A program made the position numbers and the translations under genes. Under the pieces are notes generated by a model that did not search any database, was not told the DNA's origin, and worked only from the letters and a program-made list of their open reading frames with translations. Positions 36,554 through 48,359 of a DNA stretch of 64,000 nucleotides are shown piece by piece. How positions within the stretch are numbered: position 1 is the first letter of the stretch; every line of letters starts with the position of its first letter. Origin of the DNA: Sweltsa coloradensis. Taxonomy: Eukaryota > Arthropoda > Insecta > Plecoptera > Chloroperlidae. The DNA lies in NCBI GenBank assembly GCA_024449915.1, contig JAMZAV010000158.1:620001-684000 (forward strand), written 5' to 3'.

Positions 36554-37512
36554 TTTTTTTTTTTTTTTTGATATTAAGTGTAAGTTTGTATGATTTAAGT
36601 AATTCTGAGATGAGGTTAAGATCATGTTGCATGTCATTTAGAAGAGAATCTAGATCTGGACCGAAGTAGAAGATAGAAGAGTCGTCAGCAAAAAGTTGTA
36701 GTCTTCCTTTGAGCTTTAACTTTCCTAGACTGTTAATGTAAATTAGGAAAAGGATTGGTCCCAGTGTAGATCCCTGGGGAACTCCAAGGGGGTTATGTTC
36801 ATGATTACTTTGAGTGTCACATATATTAACGAACTGGTGCCTGTTTGAGAGAAAACCTCGGAACCAGTCATTGGCAACTCCGCGTATGCCTGCCCTTTGA
36901 AGTTTATTAAGCAAAATGTTGTGATCAACAGTATCGAAGGCTTTAGTTAGATCAAGAAATAACCCTGCTGTATAATTACCTTTATCTAAATTAATTTGAA
37001 TCTCAGTGACTAAATCTAAAACAGCAGAAGTTGTATTCGAGTTTTTCCTAAAGCCATATTGACCCTTGTAAAAGAAATTAGTGTGTTCTAAGAACGATTC
37101 TAGTCTGACTTTAACAATATGTTCTATTATTTTTGAAATTGCAGGTAAGATTGAGATTGGACGGTAATTTGACATGTCTGCTCTAATACCATTTTTGAAG
37201 ATGGGTACAACTCTGGCAATCTTTAGTTTAGTAGGAAAAGTGCCCGATGTAAAAGAAGCATTGATGATTTCTACTAGATACGGTGCTATGATTCTCTTAG
37301 CATAAATGATAGCCTTGGTAGTGATGTTGTCATAACCTGTGGCTTTGTCTGGTTTAAATTTACTGTTAATTACTTCAATCACTTCGTTTGTATCAGTTGG
37401 AGAAAGAAAAAAGGAATTTGGTTGATCATCAGGTTCCGGAAGGATAATGTTAGGTGTCGGAATTTTACTGGATAGGGTACTTCCAATACTAGTAAAATAG
37501 TTGTTGAATGCA
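36546..37512 (-). pseudogene. LINE ORF2: reverse transcriptase domain
   Basis: The open frame runs from the frameshift at about 37510 with no ATG until 37382. In the 278-codon ATG frame: NYRPISILP at 72-80, QYGFRK at 108-113, FLDLTKAFD at 142-150 (first catalytic Asp), GVPQGSTLGP at 200-209 and FADD at 231-234 (catalytic Asp pair). All RT active-site residues are intact. The frame then runs into Lys codons from A16 (plus-strand T run 36554-36569) and stops. A homopolymer indel, real or a sequencing error, separates it from its C-terminal part. Confidence 0.9.
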
Positions 37513-38388
37513 TTAGCAATATCTTGTTTGTTTAGTTATCATTTGTCCGTCATCAGTTAGGAGTTTCCCACATGGTTCTTTGTTATTGTTCACTCTGTTA
37601 AACAGAAGTTGATTTATGAGTTTCCAAGTGGTTTTGCCATCACCAAAGGCTTCTGTAATTTTACTTGCAAAATATTCTTTTTTTAATTTCCTACGCAGGG
37701 TAGTCACCTCAGTTTGACATTGTTTTAGTTCCAATCTTAAAGCTTCATTATGGGATTTTTGTTTGTATTTTAGATAAAGTTTGTTTTTCTGTTTGATTTT
37801 AGAGACTAATTCACTAGTAGCCCATGGAGATATGGGTTTCTGATGTTGATTTGTTTTAGGAGTAAGGATGGTTGCCTGCAGGAGAGAGTCTTGCATAGAG
37901 TTTGCCAGGTCCTCATATAACTTGTCCACATCTGTGCTTTTATCAATATTAGGCCTACAGTTTTCCATTTCCAAAAGATTTTCTTCCAGTTTGACTACAA
38001 ACAGATCATAATCAATTCTTTTAGACACCTTTTTGCCCTTGCTGTGGTAGGCTAAGTTGGAAATAGATGTTAGTAAGAGCCTGTGATCACTTATTGGACT
38101 ATCTATTGAGGATATTTGAAATTTATATTCGGTTGAGTTTGAAATTACATGATCGATCAATGAACCTCCCATAACGGCATTTGGATTGAGTCTCGTGAGT
38201 TCATTATTTAGTATGTGGCAAGAGTGACTGTGAAGCAGGTTGATGTACTCATCAGCATTGCTGTCCAAGATATTGATGTTCATATCACCAATTATGAGTA
38301 AGTTATTACTTTTATATAAGAATAATAGTTCTTCTAACTTAGCCAGGAAGATAATTGCTAAGATAATTGTTTTAATTTTCGTTTTCAT
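37513..38388 (-). pseudogene. LINE ORF2: C-terminal part of APE endonuclease
   Basis: A frame of 291 codons (the first dozen or so are probably flanking DNA). Residues 34-39 GDMNIN, 76-84 SLIDHVISN and 100-105 SDHRLL match the late APE-endonuclease motifs, including the catalytic Asp and the terminal SDH. The upstream Asn/Glu catalytic part is lost by 5' truncation. A basic linker follows. The frame ends prematurely at TAA just after an aaacaaacaag stretch: a 4-bp ACAA duplication there shifts out of the RT frame. Confidence 0.85.
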
Positions 38389-39180
38389 TGTGAGTCGGCC
38401 TACTTATGTTATTAAGCAATTGTTCTAAGTTGAGGATCTTTCGTAATAATTTAATTTTGGTTTTCCGAATTTCGTATTGGGGTGGGGTGGGGGGCGACAA
38501 TTTATTCATTTATTTATCGTTACCCTATTCAGTTATTTTGTTTTATTTGGATTAAGGACGCGTCAACCGTTAGGTCATAATGCACCACTCTAGCCTAGGG
38601 GGGGGGGGAGGGAGGAGCCCATGCTGGTCAGAACCAGCCACGGGTAAGGGGAGGAAGGGGGGGGGGGGGTTTCTCCACGTCGCGGTCGTCATTGTCATTG
38701 TCGTCGTTCGTTGTGTCATTGTCATCGTCGCCAAAAAATTGTTTTAAAAATGAGGCCTATTTGGGAATCATTGTTAGTAAATTGTTGTGGTTTTTTGTTG
38801 TTGTTGTTGTTGGAGGGGGGGGGGGGGGAATTGACATTCGGATTAATTCTGTTCGTCTAAAAAATATCACCCAAAACCAGTCAAACGCCGTCAAATCCCA
38901 AAGAATTTGTCTATTCTTTGTCTGTTCTTTTAGAAGATAAATTTTATTTGTGATTGTCAGAGGTCACAGATAACAAGTCGACATATTTCTACATTCAAAG
39001 CTTCCTTTTATTAGTTAGCTGCTGGTTTATTATTTATTATTCCATCTGAAAGTGATAAATCGTACGTTGCGAGTATCGCTTATCTTGAAAACGAATGACT
39101 GTAACTTTAAAGTTCTTTCTTTAATTACCCATTATTTTTAGCCCCGTATAACATCTATCACAAGGAGAACGTCTTGTCCC
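38358..39180. other. Low-complexity G-rich DNA
   Basis: Runs of G10 or more near 38600, 38660 and 38816 alternate with TTG/GTC-rich sequence. No gene was seen. G-quadruplex formation is plausible. Confidence 0.4.
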
Positions 39181-39189
39181 ACATTCTCT

Positions 39190-39400
39190 ATCGGCGTTTG
39201 CGCGGGAAGTTTTGCGTCGCGGCGGATGGAGTGAGTTGGGGTGGGTGGGGTGGGGAAAGAGTTGACAATCGTTTTGCGAGTGACCAATCAGAGGAGGTCT
39301 CGCGTCCTTTGTTCTTGTCTCTATCTGATGCGCACTACAACGGAGGAGGAAAGCAGGGGAGGGGGGAGGGGGGGGGGCGTCACTCGACCGGGACCTCCAG
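39190..39400. promoter_or_regulatory. Promoter-like GC-rich segment with E2F and CCAAT motifs
   Basis: TTTGCGCGGGAA (39197-39208, E2F type), a G-quadruplex-type GGGGTGGGTGGGGTGGGG (39238-39255) and GACCAATCAGA (39282-39292, NF-Y type) lie within 100 bp in an otherwise AT-rich region. No adjacent first exon could be identified on either strand. Confidence 0.3.
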
Positions 39401-39742
39401 GGAAATAGAGAACTCGAAATTAGACATTTTGTAAAGTACAAAGAACGTCGAGAAGTTCTCCAAAGTACGACATCGTATGTTATTGTTATAGAAAGAGAAC
39501 ACGCCAAGATAACTCACATGTGACTTCGTTTTAAAATATATATTTCTGCCATGATATGAGTATGACATCAAAGCTAGCCTTTCGAATAATGTGTACAGTT
39601 CACGAAGAAGTTTTTCTCTAAGTTAACGCTTCTAGTTTATTTTAAAGTTAACATTAATTTGGGGCACTTGCGGTGGAGCGGCTATATACTTAGTATTTGT
39701 ATATTCAATATGTATACACATAATGTGAATAAAGTAGTAAAC

Positions 39743-40232
39743 ATGCACGAGTACGGGTGTACCCAAAATGTGGAGCGTAGCTAGTTCCTCGAGCAACAAA
39801 TTGATGAAGAATAGACAAATATAACCTCACCACCTTTGAGCCGTCCGTGGTGGCACATACGTTTAGGGAGCTGGTATGGCTCTACGAGGACGTGTGTTCG
39901 AATCGCGCATAAGGCATGAGTTTTTCGTAATCGTCCTTCATCCTCATCTATCACCACTTATCGTCTCGAATAGTCTTAGTGCATTAATATGAGACGTTAA
40001 GCAATAAGAAAAACAATATAAAAATCACGTTTGGTGGAGGTGCCGGGTTAAGGAATTTTCCCCTTTCATTGAGGCTAGCCCCTCCCCTAACCCACAGGAT
40101 AACCAAACACATTCATTACCATCATCGTGGAAGACCCATGTAAAGAAAACTCATGCCAGTACGAGGTCATGTTTGGTTCTTGTCGCAAGACGTGACTCAC
40201 ACACAGACGAACGGACAGAAATGTGATGCACA
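39743..40232 (+). repeat. Family E repeat, copy E4, interrupted by a SINE
   Basis: Begins GAGTACGGGTGTACCC and resumes with the core GGTGGAGGTGCCGGGT (40033-40048), then cgcaagacgtgactc and cagacgaacggacag, ending gtgatgc. The part between about 39836 and 40020 is absent from other copies. Confidence 0.65.
39836..40020 (+). mobile_element. tRNA-derived SINE-like insertion
   Basis: A GTGGTGGCACATACG A-box-like region, GTGTTCGAATCGC as B box (39893-39905), then a tRNA-unrelated body ending gagacgttaagcaataag and an A-rich tail. Boundaries are inferred by comparison with uninterrupted family E copies. Confidence 0.5.
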
Positions 40233-41443
40233 TAGAGACAAAACAGAACAATAGTGATTACTGATTATTGGTAAATTGCCATTCTTTGTGTGTGGTAAAT
40301 TATTGTAGGGCTTACAGATTTAAATCACATAATAGTGTAGTGATTCTACCCCCTGCATTGTTGCATAGTCGTACTCGTAGCACGTGCAGTCCTCACCATA
40401 TGCCCAAAGTTTCCCTACAACCTTATCAGATCGAAGAAAACAGACATCTACTCAGCGTTATTCTTGCCAAGAATCCTAAAATTAGGAAAATACTTGAATT
40501 TTGCCTAAAGTGCTCACGGTCGGTTTAAATTCTTCAATAAATGCGTTTAGAGCTATTCATAATCTTGATATCTGTCGGTATTTTAGCGTCCTTCTATTCC
40601 TGTATGATGCCACCTAAATATAAACTTAGGAAGGAGGTAAAAAGAACTAGTTGTAGCTATATATAAGTGGGAGGATGTGGCGGAGTGGGTGAATGCAAAT
40701 ATATAAAAATACAAGAATATGTCATCATTTCGCAACGGATCTCAGCGACGCGTCGCGACGCTTCCACCGCCGACGACTGATTCTTAGCTGAACACAAGTC
40801 GAGTTTGTTTTCAAGTTACGGATATTAATACTGTAGCTCGGGCTTTACTCTAGCCACTAGGCTCGATGATTAGACACACATCGTCTAGCTAACAATTTAA
40901 GATGACATTTCAAAGTTTTATTATTCAAAATGAAGATGGAAATAATTGATAAAGGTTGATTTGATTGAAAAGTTTGGATAGTCTGACAAAATGAACTGAG
41001 GATAAACTGACTAAAAATGCTAGAGCGATTCAACGGATATACCACTGATTGCTATACTTCCTATTAAAAAAATATCGATCTTTGGTTGGTTATCGCTCAC
41101 TCGTCGATTGCTTCGGGGCCTACAGGGTTGGCTTGGTCGCTTTCGTTTAATGTCGCCCACTGAAAATCAGTTATGAGACTCAGTGGGTAGACTTGAAATA
41201 CGAATTTATTTAAAGAACTAACATTGACACTGGTTTTATTCATGTGTACATGTTTTTGGTTTGCAGATAATATTTCCTCGTATGTCTTATTTTCAACATG
41301 GCCACGAATTCTAAACTGATGATTATACAACGCAACTGCTGTGTAAAACCAACAGACGGAACTACCAAAGTTTTGAAAATTTGAACTTCTACATGAATAC
41401 AAATAAATTCGACCTCCCATGCTTGAAAGAATCGTTATGAGTT
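40233..41443. other. Intronic or intergenic DNA
   Basis: Contains the 12-bp palindrome GCGACGCGTCGC at 40745-40756. On the minus strand AATAAA motifs near 41209 and 41236 could serve the candidate exon ending at 41444. Confidence 0.4.
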
Positions 41444-41619
41444 TTATGAGACGATCAGGGCGACGAACCCGCCCACGAGGACAAGGGGCACGGAGATTGT
41501 CGAGAGGCTGATTTGTGAACCAGATTGTTTAATCTGCGGTAGCTGGGACGCCGTCCTCTGTACACCGCTCTCAGGAGAGGACTGCCAATTATTGTCGCGA
41601 GCAAGCCACGTGCCACAAC
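41444..41619 (-). CDS. Candidate terminal exon of a GPI-anchored protein
   Basis: A GC-rich minus-strand frame ending TAA (41444-41446). Possible acceptors place the start at 41619 (GGTTGAG|GT, phase 1) or 41581 (TTGGCAG|TC, phase 0, 45 codons). It encodes a polar stretch, then QSGSQISLST, then the hydrophobic tail ISVPLVLVGGFVALIVS at the very C-terminus. Small residues (SGS), a short polar spacer and a terminal hydrophobic run without basic residues are the layout of a GPI-attachment signal. AATAAA signals follow 210-240 bp downstream. I cannot name the protein; neither acceptor is strong, and upstream exons were not identified. It could be a gene nested in a SoxD intron or a chance frame. 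Confidence 0.33.
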
Positions 41620-42159
41620 CTCAACCAGGGACACGCGACCCCCTAATAGACCCCCCCCCCCTCACGGATAACACACAAAACATAGGATTAGGAAAGAGAG
41701 ATCATTTCGACTAGCTAACAAAAGCTATTTCAGATAGTAGCTACGATTTTAGCGAATTTTTCCTGGAAATCAGGAAGACAAAGGAATTATTGCGACGCAA
41801 TTAAAGGCGTCTCCAATATTTTGTCTTGTACTCCAGCCTTCAAAATTGTTAATCTTATATGTTTCCCACTTTTCTATTTTCCTATTTTCTATTTTAAACA
41901 CACATCATTGGTATTATGTCACGAAAAATGAACTAATTAATTATTTAAAAGTGAACATTGATTGTAAACTAATAAAATTTGGTTTATAAATACTATATTT
42001 AATATCCACATTAGTCGAAGTATTTTCAGTAAAAAAAGGACGATACAAAATAATGTGATATGAATATATTCAGTTTTTCGAATGTTACTTGCATTGTTGA
42101 GAAAGAGATAAGAATTATTCAACATTATTGTATATAAGTGTGATGATCGTCAGTTTATG
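41620..42159. other. Intronic or intergenic DNA, nothing recognised
   Basis: AT-rich apart from a C-run at 41648-41660. Confidence 0.4.
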
Positions 42160-42235
42160 GATTTGTTTGGTTTTCAAGATTATGGCAAGCGGGAGACCTG
42201 GGCTCGATACCCGGTTGAGTTGGATCTTTTTATGT
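42160..42235 (+). repeat. Possible tRNA-derived SINE fragment
   Basis: GGGCTCGATACCC near 42201-42213 fits a pol III B box, followed by gttgagttgg. The A box is weak and no tail or duplication was resolved. Confidence 0.3.
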
Positions 42236-42412
42236 TTGGACAGTACTAAATATTATCAATTTCACCTATACGGGAGCGTTTCCCGAACAATACTTTAATA
42301 AAGATTATTAAGATTAAAAAACATGTCTAGTGCGAAGTGTGTGATACACGTGAGTCGTGACGCTAATTAATGTTCCACTTGTTCTCAAGTTTTCTTGTCC
42401 ACAAGTCTCGTG

Positions 42413-42429
42413 CCCCCCCCCCCCCCCCC
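42413..42429. repeat. C17 homopolymer
   Basis: Seventeen consecutive C. Confidence 0.9.
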
Positions 42430-45400
42430 ACTCCTTAGAATTCAAAGAGTGTTTCATTCGTATTCTCGGGGCGACGCCATTAGCAAGAAAACAAGACGTG
42501 AGTAGATCTGTCATTAGTCGCTATGAATATCTGAGCTGTATGGCAGAGATGATGAGTTAATCATTGCCGGGTTGTTCATCCCTTGTGGTAAGTCAGCCGA
42601 GTGTGAGAGGGGCGGTTTCCCCGGGTTCAGCCAATCAACAAAGGGGTTATTGTAAAGTCGCCCAACCGCATTGTTCATCGGACGTGGAACCTAAGTTAGA
42701 CGTCGCGACGCTGGGGGTGATGTTATGAGCAGGATCATAACACGGAGTGGGCTTTAAAGTGAACACTGCCCGGGCATTGTAAAGCCAGGCGGACAATAAG
42801 CCACAGAGCATTTGTTATGCATTAATAAGTTGAACAATTAAAACATTACAGGCTTTAAGGGGAGATCAAAAGCAGCTCTGATTATAAGAGAGAGAGACTT
42901 TTCACACAATTGAGAGTCATGCATATTTTATTTTAGTGTTTCATTACAGGCCCCGAAAGTGTACTCGACTTCCTTGAAACGTTATAATATACTAGAATGT
43001 ATCAAGAAACTTGACAATAGTTTGGATTAGGAATCATCTCCCGACGTTTTGAATATGAAAGTCTAAATAGCCACACCTCTAGCCACGAGGTGAAGAATAA
43101 TTACTAATACGTGAGAACAAATATGTTTAGTTTGTATTTATATGTACTTTTAGTTTTAATTAGTGTATGACGAAACTTACGCTATTTTGTATATTTTTGT
43201 ACTGTATGTTTACCAAGTCGAAAGTAAAACGTGACATCAATCTAAAGCAGTGGCGTGACAACCGCAAATCCCAAACAGCCGAATCCACTCAACAAGGCCA
43301 AACTCCCTGAGCGCTCGTGGATGTAGGATTACGACAAACCAATCTGTTTTCTGTTAGCTTGAGCTGATCGGAGTATATGTACGTCACTCATCACGTGACA
43401 CGAGGATTAAGAGTGAAGACGAGCCAGCTTGTCCTGGTCGGAGTATACACCACCCTGTCGACATCAAGACAAATAACAAGCAGTGAAGTGAAGAAAGACG
43501 AACGAAATGACAAAAAAAAAAACAACATCGCTAAAAAAAGTTCTCGTTGTCACTTGGAATGACTGATGGTTCGGTAATTAGTCACTAGGTGTTGAGCAGG
43601 TCCCCGACCGCCAAACAAAAGGACACGCCTGTTGTTGTTGTTGGCTGACGACGACAAATTGCGGAGATGACAGTTACACGATATTCTATTCGTTTCATCT
43701 TGGCTAGAGAGTAATGACAAGACAAAGCAAATATTGAAGAGTAATTCTGCGCTCGGGTATCATGCGGGGATAGTTTTGACAGGTGGATCGCGAACATATA
43801 CGAGTTATAGTGTAGGCGGGCAGTTATATGCACAAATGTGCAGCTTTGCTAGAAAGAGCACCAATAATGTAGTTACAGTGCACATTGCACAAGTTGTCCA
43901 CCTCTGTTGGTCTCCTTCCTTCTTTCCCCAATCACTCAGTCTCACACTCATGCTTATTTACATTATTTTTATTTTAAATATGTTTTTGATATAAACCAGG
44001 ACATGTTAACTGGAGAAGGTAACTTATAAGATTGAATTTTACCACTGAACATTACACGCTTTAAAGAACATATCCCTCTATTGTTCAATTTTGTATTTTA
44101 TTTATTTAAATATGTTTTTACTATATGATGCAATATCGTTATTGAATCTATAAACCGTTTAACAACAAATCGTATACGAGTGTGATCTTTGAGTCATGAA
44201 CCTTTGAACGTAACTCGAGACCTGAAGTTTTGAGACTGAAAATCAGTTACAGAACTTTGCACTATCTTCAAACGTAAATTAAACAGTTTCGCAATAATAC
44301 TGTCGCATTAAAAAATATTTTTTCAATGACTTTTTGACAGAAGCTTTACGTTACAGTACGCTCGTTGTGCTCCCCAGCCAGCTTGCACAATACTTTAGTT
44401 TTCTTTCGTCGCCGGTTGTAAAGCATCCTATACAGTTATTTGTAACCCCAGCACTTCGCGAACAACTAAAGCTCACAAATGCCTTCTCACTTTTTGTTGC
44501 TGTTGTTGTAGCTATGAGCTCACGCCGCAAAGTGTTTCAGATAAACGTTCAGAAGAACTTGAGCGCATAAAATGTTTTACTACTGCAAGGAAACATTTCT
44601 CCGTCCTCTATCGCAGACAATAAAGAACTATGTGTGTCTGTTAAATGTCAAACGTTTGTTTTTGTTTTATCTGAGTAATACTTGTCAAGTTTGATTGTTT
44701 CGTCACTGGTTTTGATAAGAAAGGTCTGGCTGATGAGTGCTTCAGTAACACATGGCTTGCACGTTGTACAACAGCCTCGCCAGTAGCCACACTCGACATT
44801 GGCAACGGGGAAAATCAGTCCAACAGATTTGGGTTGAGGATTTTCGCAAAACTTTTTTCCACATTATTACACAAAATAATAAAGAGTTAAGCTTATGCAC
44901 CTACTACGACCGTTCATTTGAAGTTTCAGTATCCGAGTTATACGAATGTCAAGTTTTGTGAAGCATCACCAACTCAAGTATCGTACAGGAAATCATATGG
45001 ACTCAAGACTAATATCTTCCTTACAGCAACGTTTTTAAACACCAACTATAGGCCTACTAAAACACTCATAGTTTCAATCTTCTAACGTATACAATTCGTT
45101 GACGGTGAAAAGGTAAAAGTTGAGTATGACACTTGTCCAGGGACTATACTCGCACATTGTCAAGAGATATAATGTGTATTTGGGACCTGGGAGACCAGAT
45201 AATTTCGAAACCTGAGCTTCATCTGCACCAAGTGTGGTCTGAGATGCCAAAATTTGCTGATATGGCTGCATTATCCGGCATTAGTGGCATTATCCAAAGC
45301 CGTGCTTTGTTTTAGCCTAGTATATACTGAACTATACGGCAAAAAAATCAAAATTAACATCATTATGAAACCATTTAGCCATAGCAATCAATATTAACCA

Positions 45401-45517
45401 AGTTAATAAGTAAAGCAATCACACAAAAGTCACATAATAATGGCAGCCTACTATAAGCCAAAAGTGTTGCGCCATTATTGCCCATTAGCCCATTAGCTAC
45501 AAGACTTCGCAATCACT
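42430..45517. other. Intronic or intergenic DNA, nothing supported
   Basis: CCAAT next to AACAAAGG (a Sox/TCF-type heptamer) near 42629-42645 is the only motif of note. No exon or mobile element was recognised. Confidence 0.4.
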
Positions 45518-45660
45518 GACCATTAGTCACAAAGTAAACACGATCACTCCACAGTATGTTACAAAGCAAAACCGCAAAACATGACCACTAGTCACTAAGT
45601 AAACACGATCACTCCACAGTATGTTACAAAGCAAAACACGCAAAACATGACCACTAGTCA
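45518..45660. repeat. 65/66-bp tandem repeat, a little over two copies
   Basis: gaccattagtcac / gaccactagtcac starts at 45518, 45583 and 45649, with the shared body cgatcactccacagtatg and ttacaaagcaaa. Confidence 0.9.
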
Positions 45661-46738
45661 AAAAAGTAACGTACGAACTGGCAATCCTCCAACAAAGGCT
45701 TATGAGATAGGCCAATAACTGATTGTTGTTGTTCAGCTGTACCCAACAAAAACAGAATTCAGAGTTTACACCATGAACGATTTAAGCAATACTTTTTAAA
45801 ATTGTTCATTATAAACAACAATGGCTTGTCAATTTATTCATCACATTATTCATGGATATTTTTTGTTAAGATCACATTCGATATAATAGTAACAATTAAC
45901 ACATTTCCATGGATTTAATTATTGTTTAGATGTTTCTCTGCGCCATTGTAAGGTAAAAGTTCTAGTTTATTTTTCTCTTGGCAATGCATCAGGATCATTC
46001 CAAGAATGAACAATAATTTAATGAATCTGCAAACTAGGTTGAAGATTCTTGTGCCTGTCCTTATAATATTACCCCACCCAGATGTTTATTCGGCCCAAGT
46101 TCATTCAGACCTATGCCTCGTATAGTGAATGAAGAGGCGGGCGACTCTACCGCACATCTAGACTAGAAGATAAGATTTAGACGACCTGCTAACAATAAAC
46201 ATTTTAATTAGAGCGGAATGTACTGGGAGTGTTTAATGTACCACATGGGACGGTGGGCGAGCGAGAGCTCCGCGCAGTAACGACGTTTACATCCCTCACT
46301 CTCTGCCAGTCTAACATGTTTATAACAACGAGCCGCTGGATTCTAAAGACTAAAATAAACAAGATAACAAAAGAAATTACCATTTTATTGTGCGTTGTTT
46401 GCCAAGTACTCGGCTACTGTTGACTTAGGTGCGACCAAACCAGTCGAGCCGTGGTCATTTCATACAGTTCCTTCCTTCAATGCGTGTACAATACAGCGAG
46501 AGAGAAGGGGTCGCAAGTTGGGTAATGAAATGATTGACATTACAATGAGTTCAGCATCTGAGGCGGTTGTCGCATACCCAAATTAAACTACACACATGCG
46601 AACCTAAGATTAGTTTCTTTCTCGACAGTGTCATAAGATCAGAGATTAAGGTCGAAAAATATGTCTAACTAAGAATATAATGGCATTTGTCAGCGTGGAG
46701 GAATCTTGTGATGGTTGTAACCAGCCTAAACAGCTGTA

Positions 46739-46741
<3 letters not shown>
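45661..46741. other. Intronic or intergenic DNA, nothing supported
   Basis: Inverted Sox-type motifs (ATTGTT / AACAAT) occur near 45800-45822. Nothing else was seen. Confidence 0.35.

Positions 46742-46771
<30 letters not shown>
46742..46771. repeat. (CT)n microsatellite
   Basis: About fifteen CT units. Confidence 0.95.
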
Positions 46772-46774
<3 letters not shown>

Positions 46775-47789
46775 TAGTCCCTCGTTTCAAACTAGAATAT
46801 TATATTTAGAAGATGAAGCTAATGTGGCCAGAATGTATGCGATATCAAGAAAGATTTTAAACAACTTTAGATTCAAATTTATTGTTTAATCTTGATAATT
46901 TATTCTTTCTTCTACACACTGAAACACTATTAGGAGAATGGCTGATCGGCTATGACACATCATTTGTTTAGAAGTTCACCGTCCAGTCATTTCACTTTTT
47001 AGTCGTTGCCAGATACAAGTTTACGTTTCCAAGTTTAAAGGAGGTAGCCTGTTCACTTACGAAAACCGTAAAATAATTTAATTTTCAAATACACGTTTGT
47101 AAGTATCTACAATGAGTTGTTCGTGGTAGAAGAATTCAATATACAAATCGTGTAATAATTGTTTGCACACATTCGTTTTATTAGATTGTGATTGTATGAT
47201 GTAAAATATTAAAACAATTTCAATGAAGGAACTTTTATTGCTACAAGAAAAAAGATTTCAAATAACTTGATCGTTGAGAGAAATTATTATAAATAACCGC
47301 AAGTAATTTAGGAAGTTGTGTACAGGCCAACTGTTAACAAGCGCGAGTCAGGACATAACATGGGGGCTAACAGCTCCAATCTATCATGGGCTAGAACAAG
47401 AGGAAGAACTAATGTGGAGACTATAAAGTGGCCACTTTTATTTTGCTGGCCAAAGTGACAGCATCAAACATAAGGAACGAATAAACCCTACTTTCCATTC
47501 ATAGCGAGAAATGGCCAATTTGGTGGAGCTGTATGCAAATATTTTAAATATTTATTGTTATTTAGGGCAGGGAATACATTCGCGCTTGTGTTTATTTTAC
47601 CGGAATTACTAGGTTCAGTAGTGCACAATGTAAGTAATGTCCCAAAATAAAAAAATAAACTTTTATAAAAAGTACACCTGCTTGTAGTATAAGATACACA
47701 GATTTTTTTTGTTATCCCAGAGTACAAGTTGTGTACATATGTAAAAGAAATCAAGAATGCATATTACCTATAATATTGTTCACTTGTTT
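46772..47789. other. Intronic or intergenic DNA, nothing recognised
   Basis: AT-rich; no exon, repeat or element was identified. Confidence 0.4.
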
Positions 47790-48030
47790 TTTAAATGAAA
47801 AATAAACAAATAATCAAAGAAAAGTTTGGTATAAAGACGACAGTGTTTTAGTAGCAAGATCTTGACAACGAAGACAATGAGAAGATGAGTGAGAGAAATG
47901 AAAACGAAAGACGCCAACTGACATCTATTACCCAGCCGGGAGTCGAACCTGGAGCAACAAAGCAAACCTAACTTTATATTTGATGACGGCCACTAAGTCA
48001 CAGGGAGCCAACACGATGCACCATGGCCAT
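47790..48030 (-). mobile_element. tRNA-derived SINE
   Basis: On the minus strand GACTTAGTGGCCGTC (47985-47999) is A-box-like and AGGTTCGACTCCC (47938-47950) a near-perfect B box at normal spacing, followed by a pyrimidine-rich body (TTTCGTTTTCATTTCTCTC). The surrounding sequence does not close a tRNA cloverleaf, so this is a SINE head with tail. End coordinates are approximate. Confidence 0.6.
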
Positions 48031-48359
48031 GGGAAGCTTCGGAAGCTGCGAGATACCACACCACACGACCAACAATAGCCCGCATGAAGAAGACGAGACT
48101 CTTAGTTTGTTCAAGGACTCGCAGAAATCTGCCCAAAACCAGAAAACACGGTGATAATTAATTCAGTGTCGGAGGAAGCATCAATATTCATGTTTGCACC
48201 TGCCTCAGAGTCTGACATACGCAGACCCACTACAAGATAGCTTGCATCAATACGTTGCTACTTTATATACGGCGACGACGAACCTACCCAGAGAAACAAA
48301 ACAAGTTAAAACATAGAGGTTATATCTAAAGCTGTTGGAATCAACTTTATTATCCTTAC
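48031..48359. other. Intron-like DNA downstream of the candidate microexon
   Basis: No feature beyond the donor-side sequence of the candidate exon. Confidence 0.35.

Larger units (their letters stand above)
35153..38357 (-). mobile_element. Non-LTR retrotransposon (LINE), 5'-truncated, broken ORF2
   Basis: The minus-strand element ends in A23 (35153-35175) with an AATAAAG nearby. A 3' UTR (35176-35898) follows an ORF2 made of the end of an APE-type endonuclease, a reverse transcriptase and its C-terminal region. The order and motifs resemble the CR1/Jockey assemblage. The N-terminal endonuclease half and any ORF1 are missing, and the frame is broken twice. No target duplication was found. 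The right-hand boundary is estimated from where endonuclease similarity stops. Confidence 0.85.

Noticed and set aside
35153..38357. LTR retrotransposon or virus-like element
   Set aside because: No LTRs, gag, protease or integrase; APE endonuclease, RT and a poly(A) tail define a non-LTR element.
47930..48020. Functional tRNA gene
   Set aside because: Good B box but no closed cloverleaf; the pyrimidine-rich tail fits a SINE.
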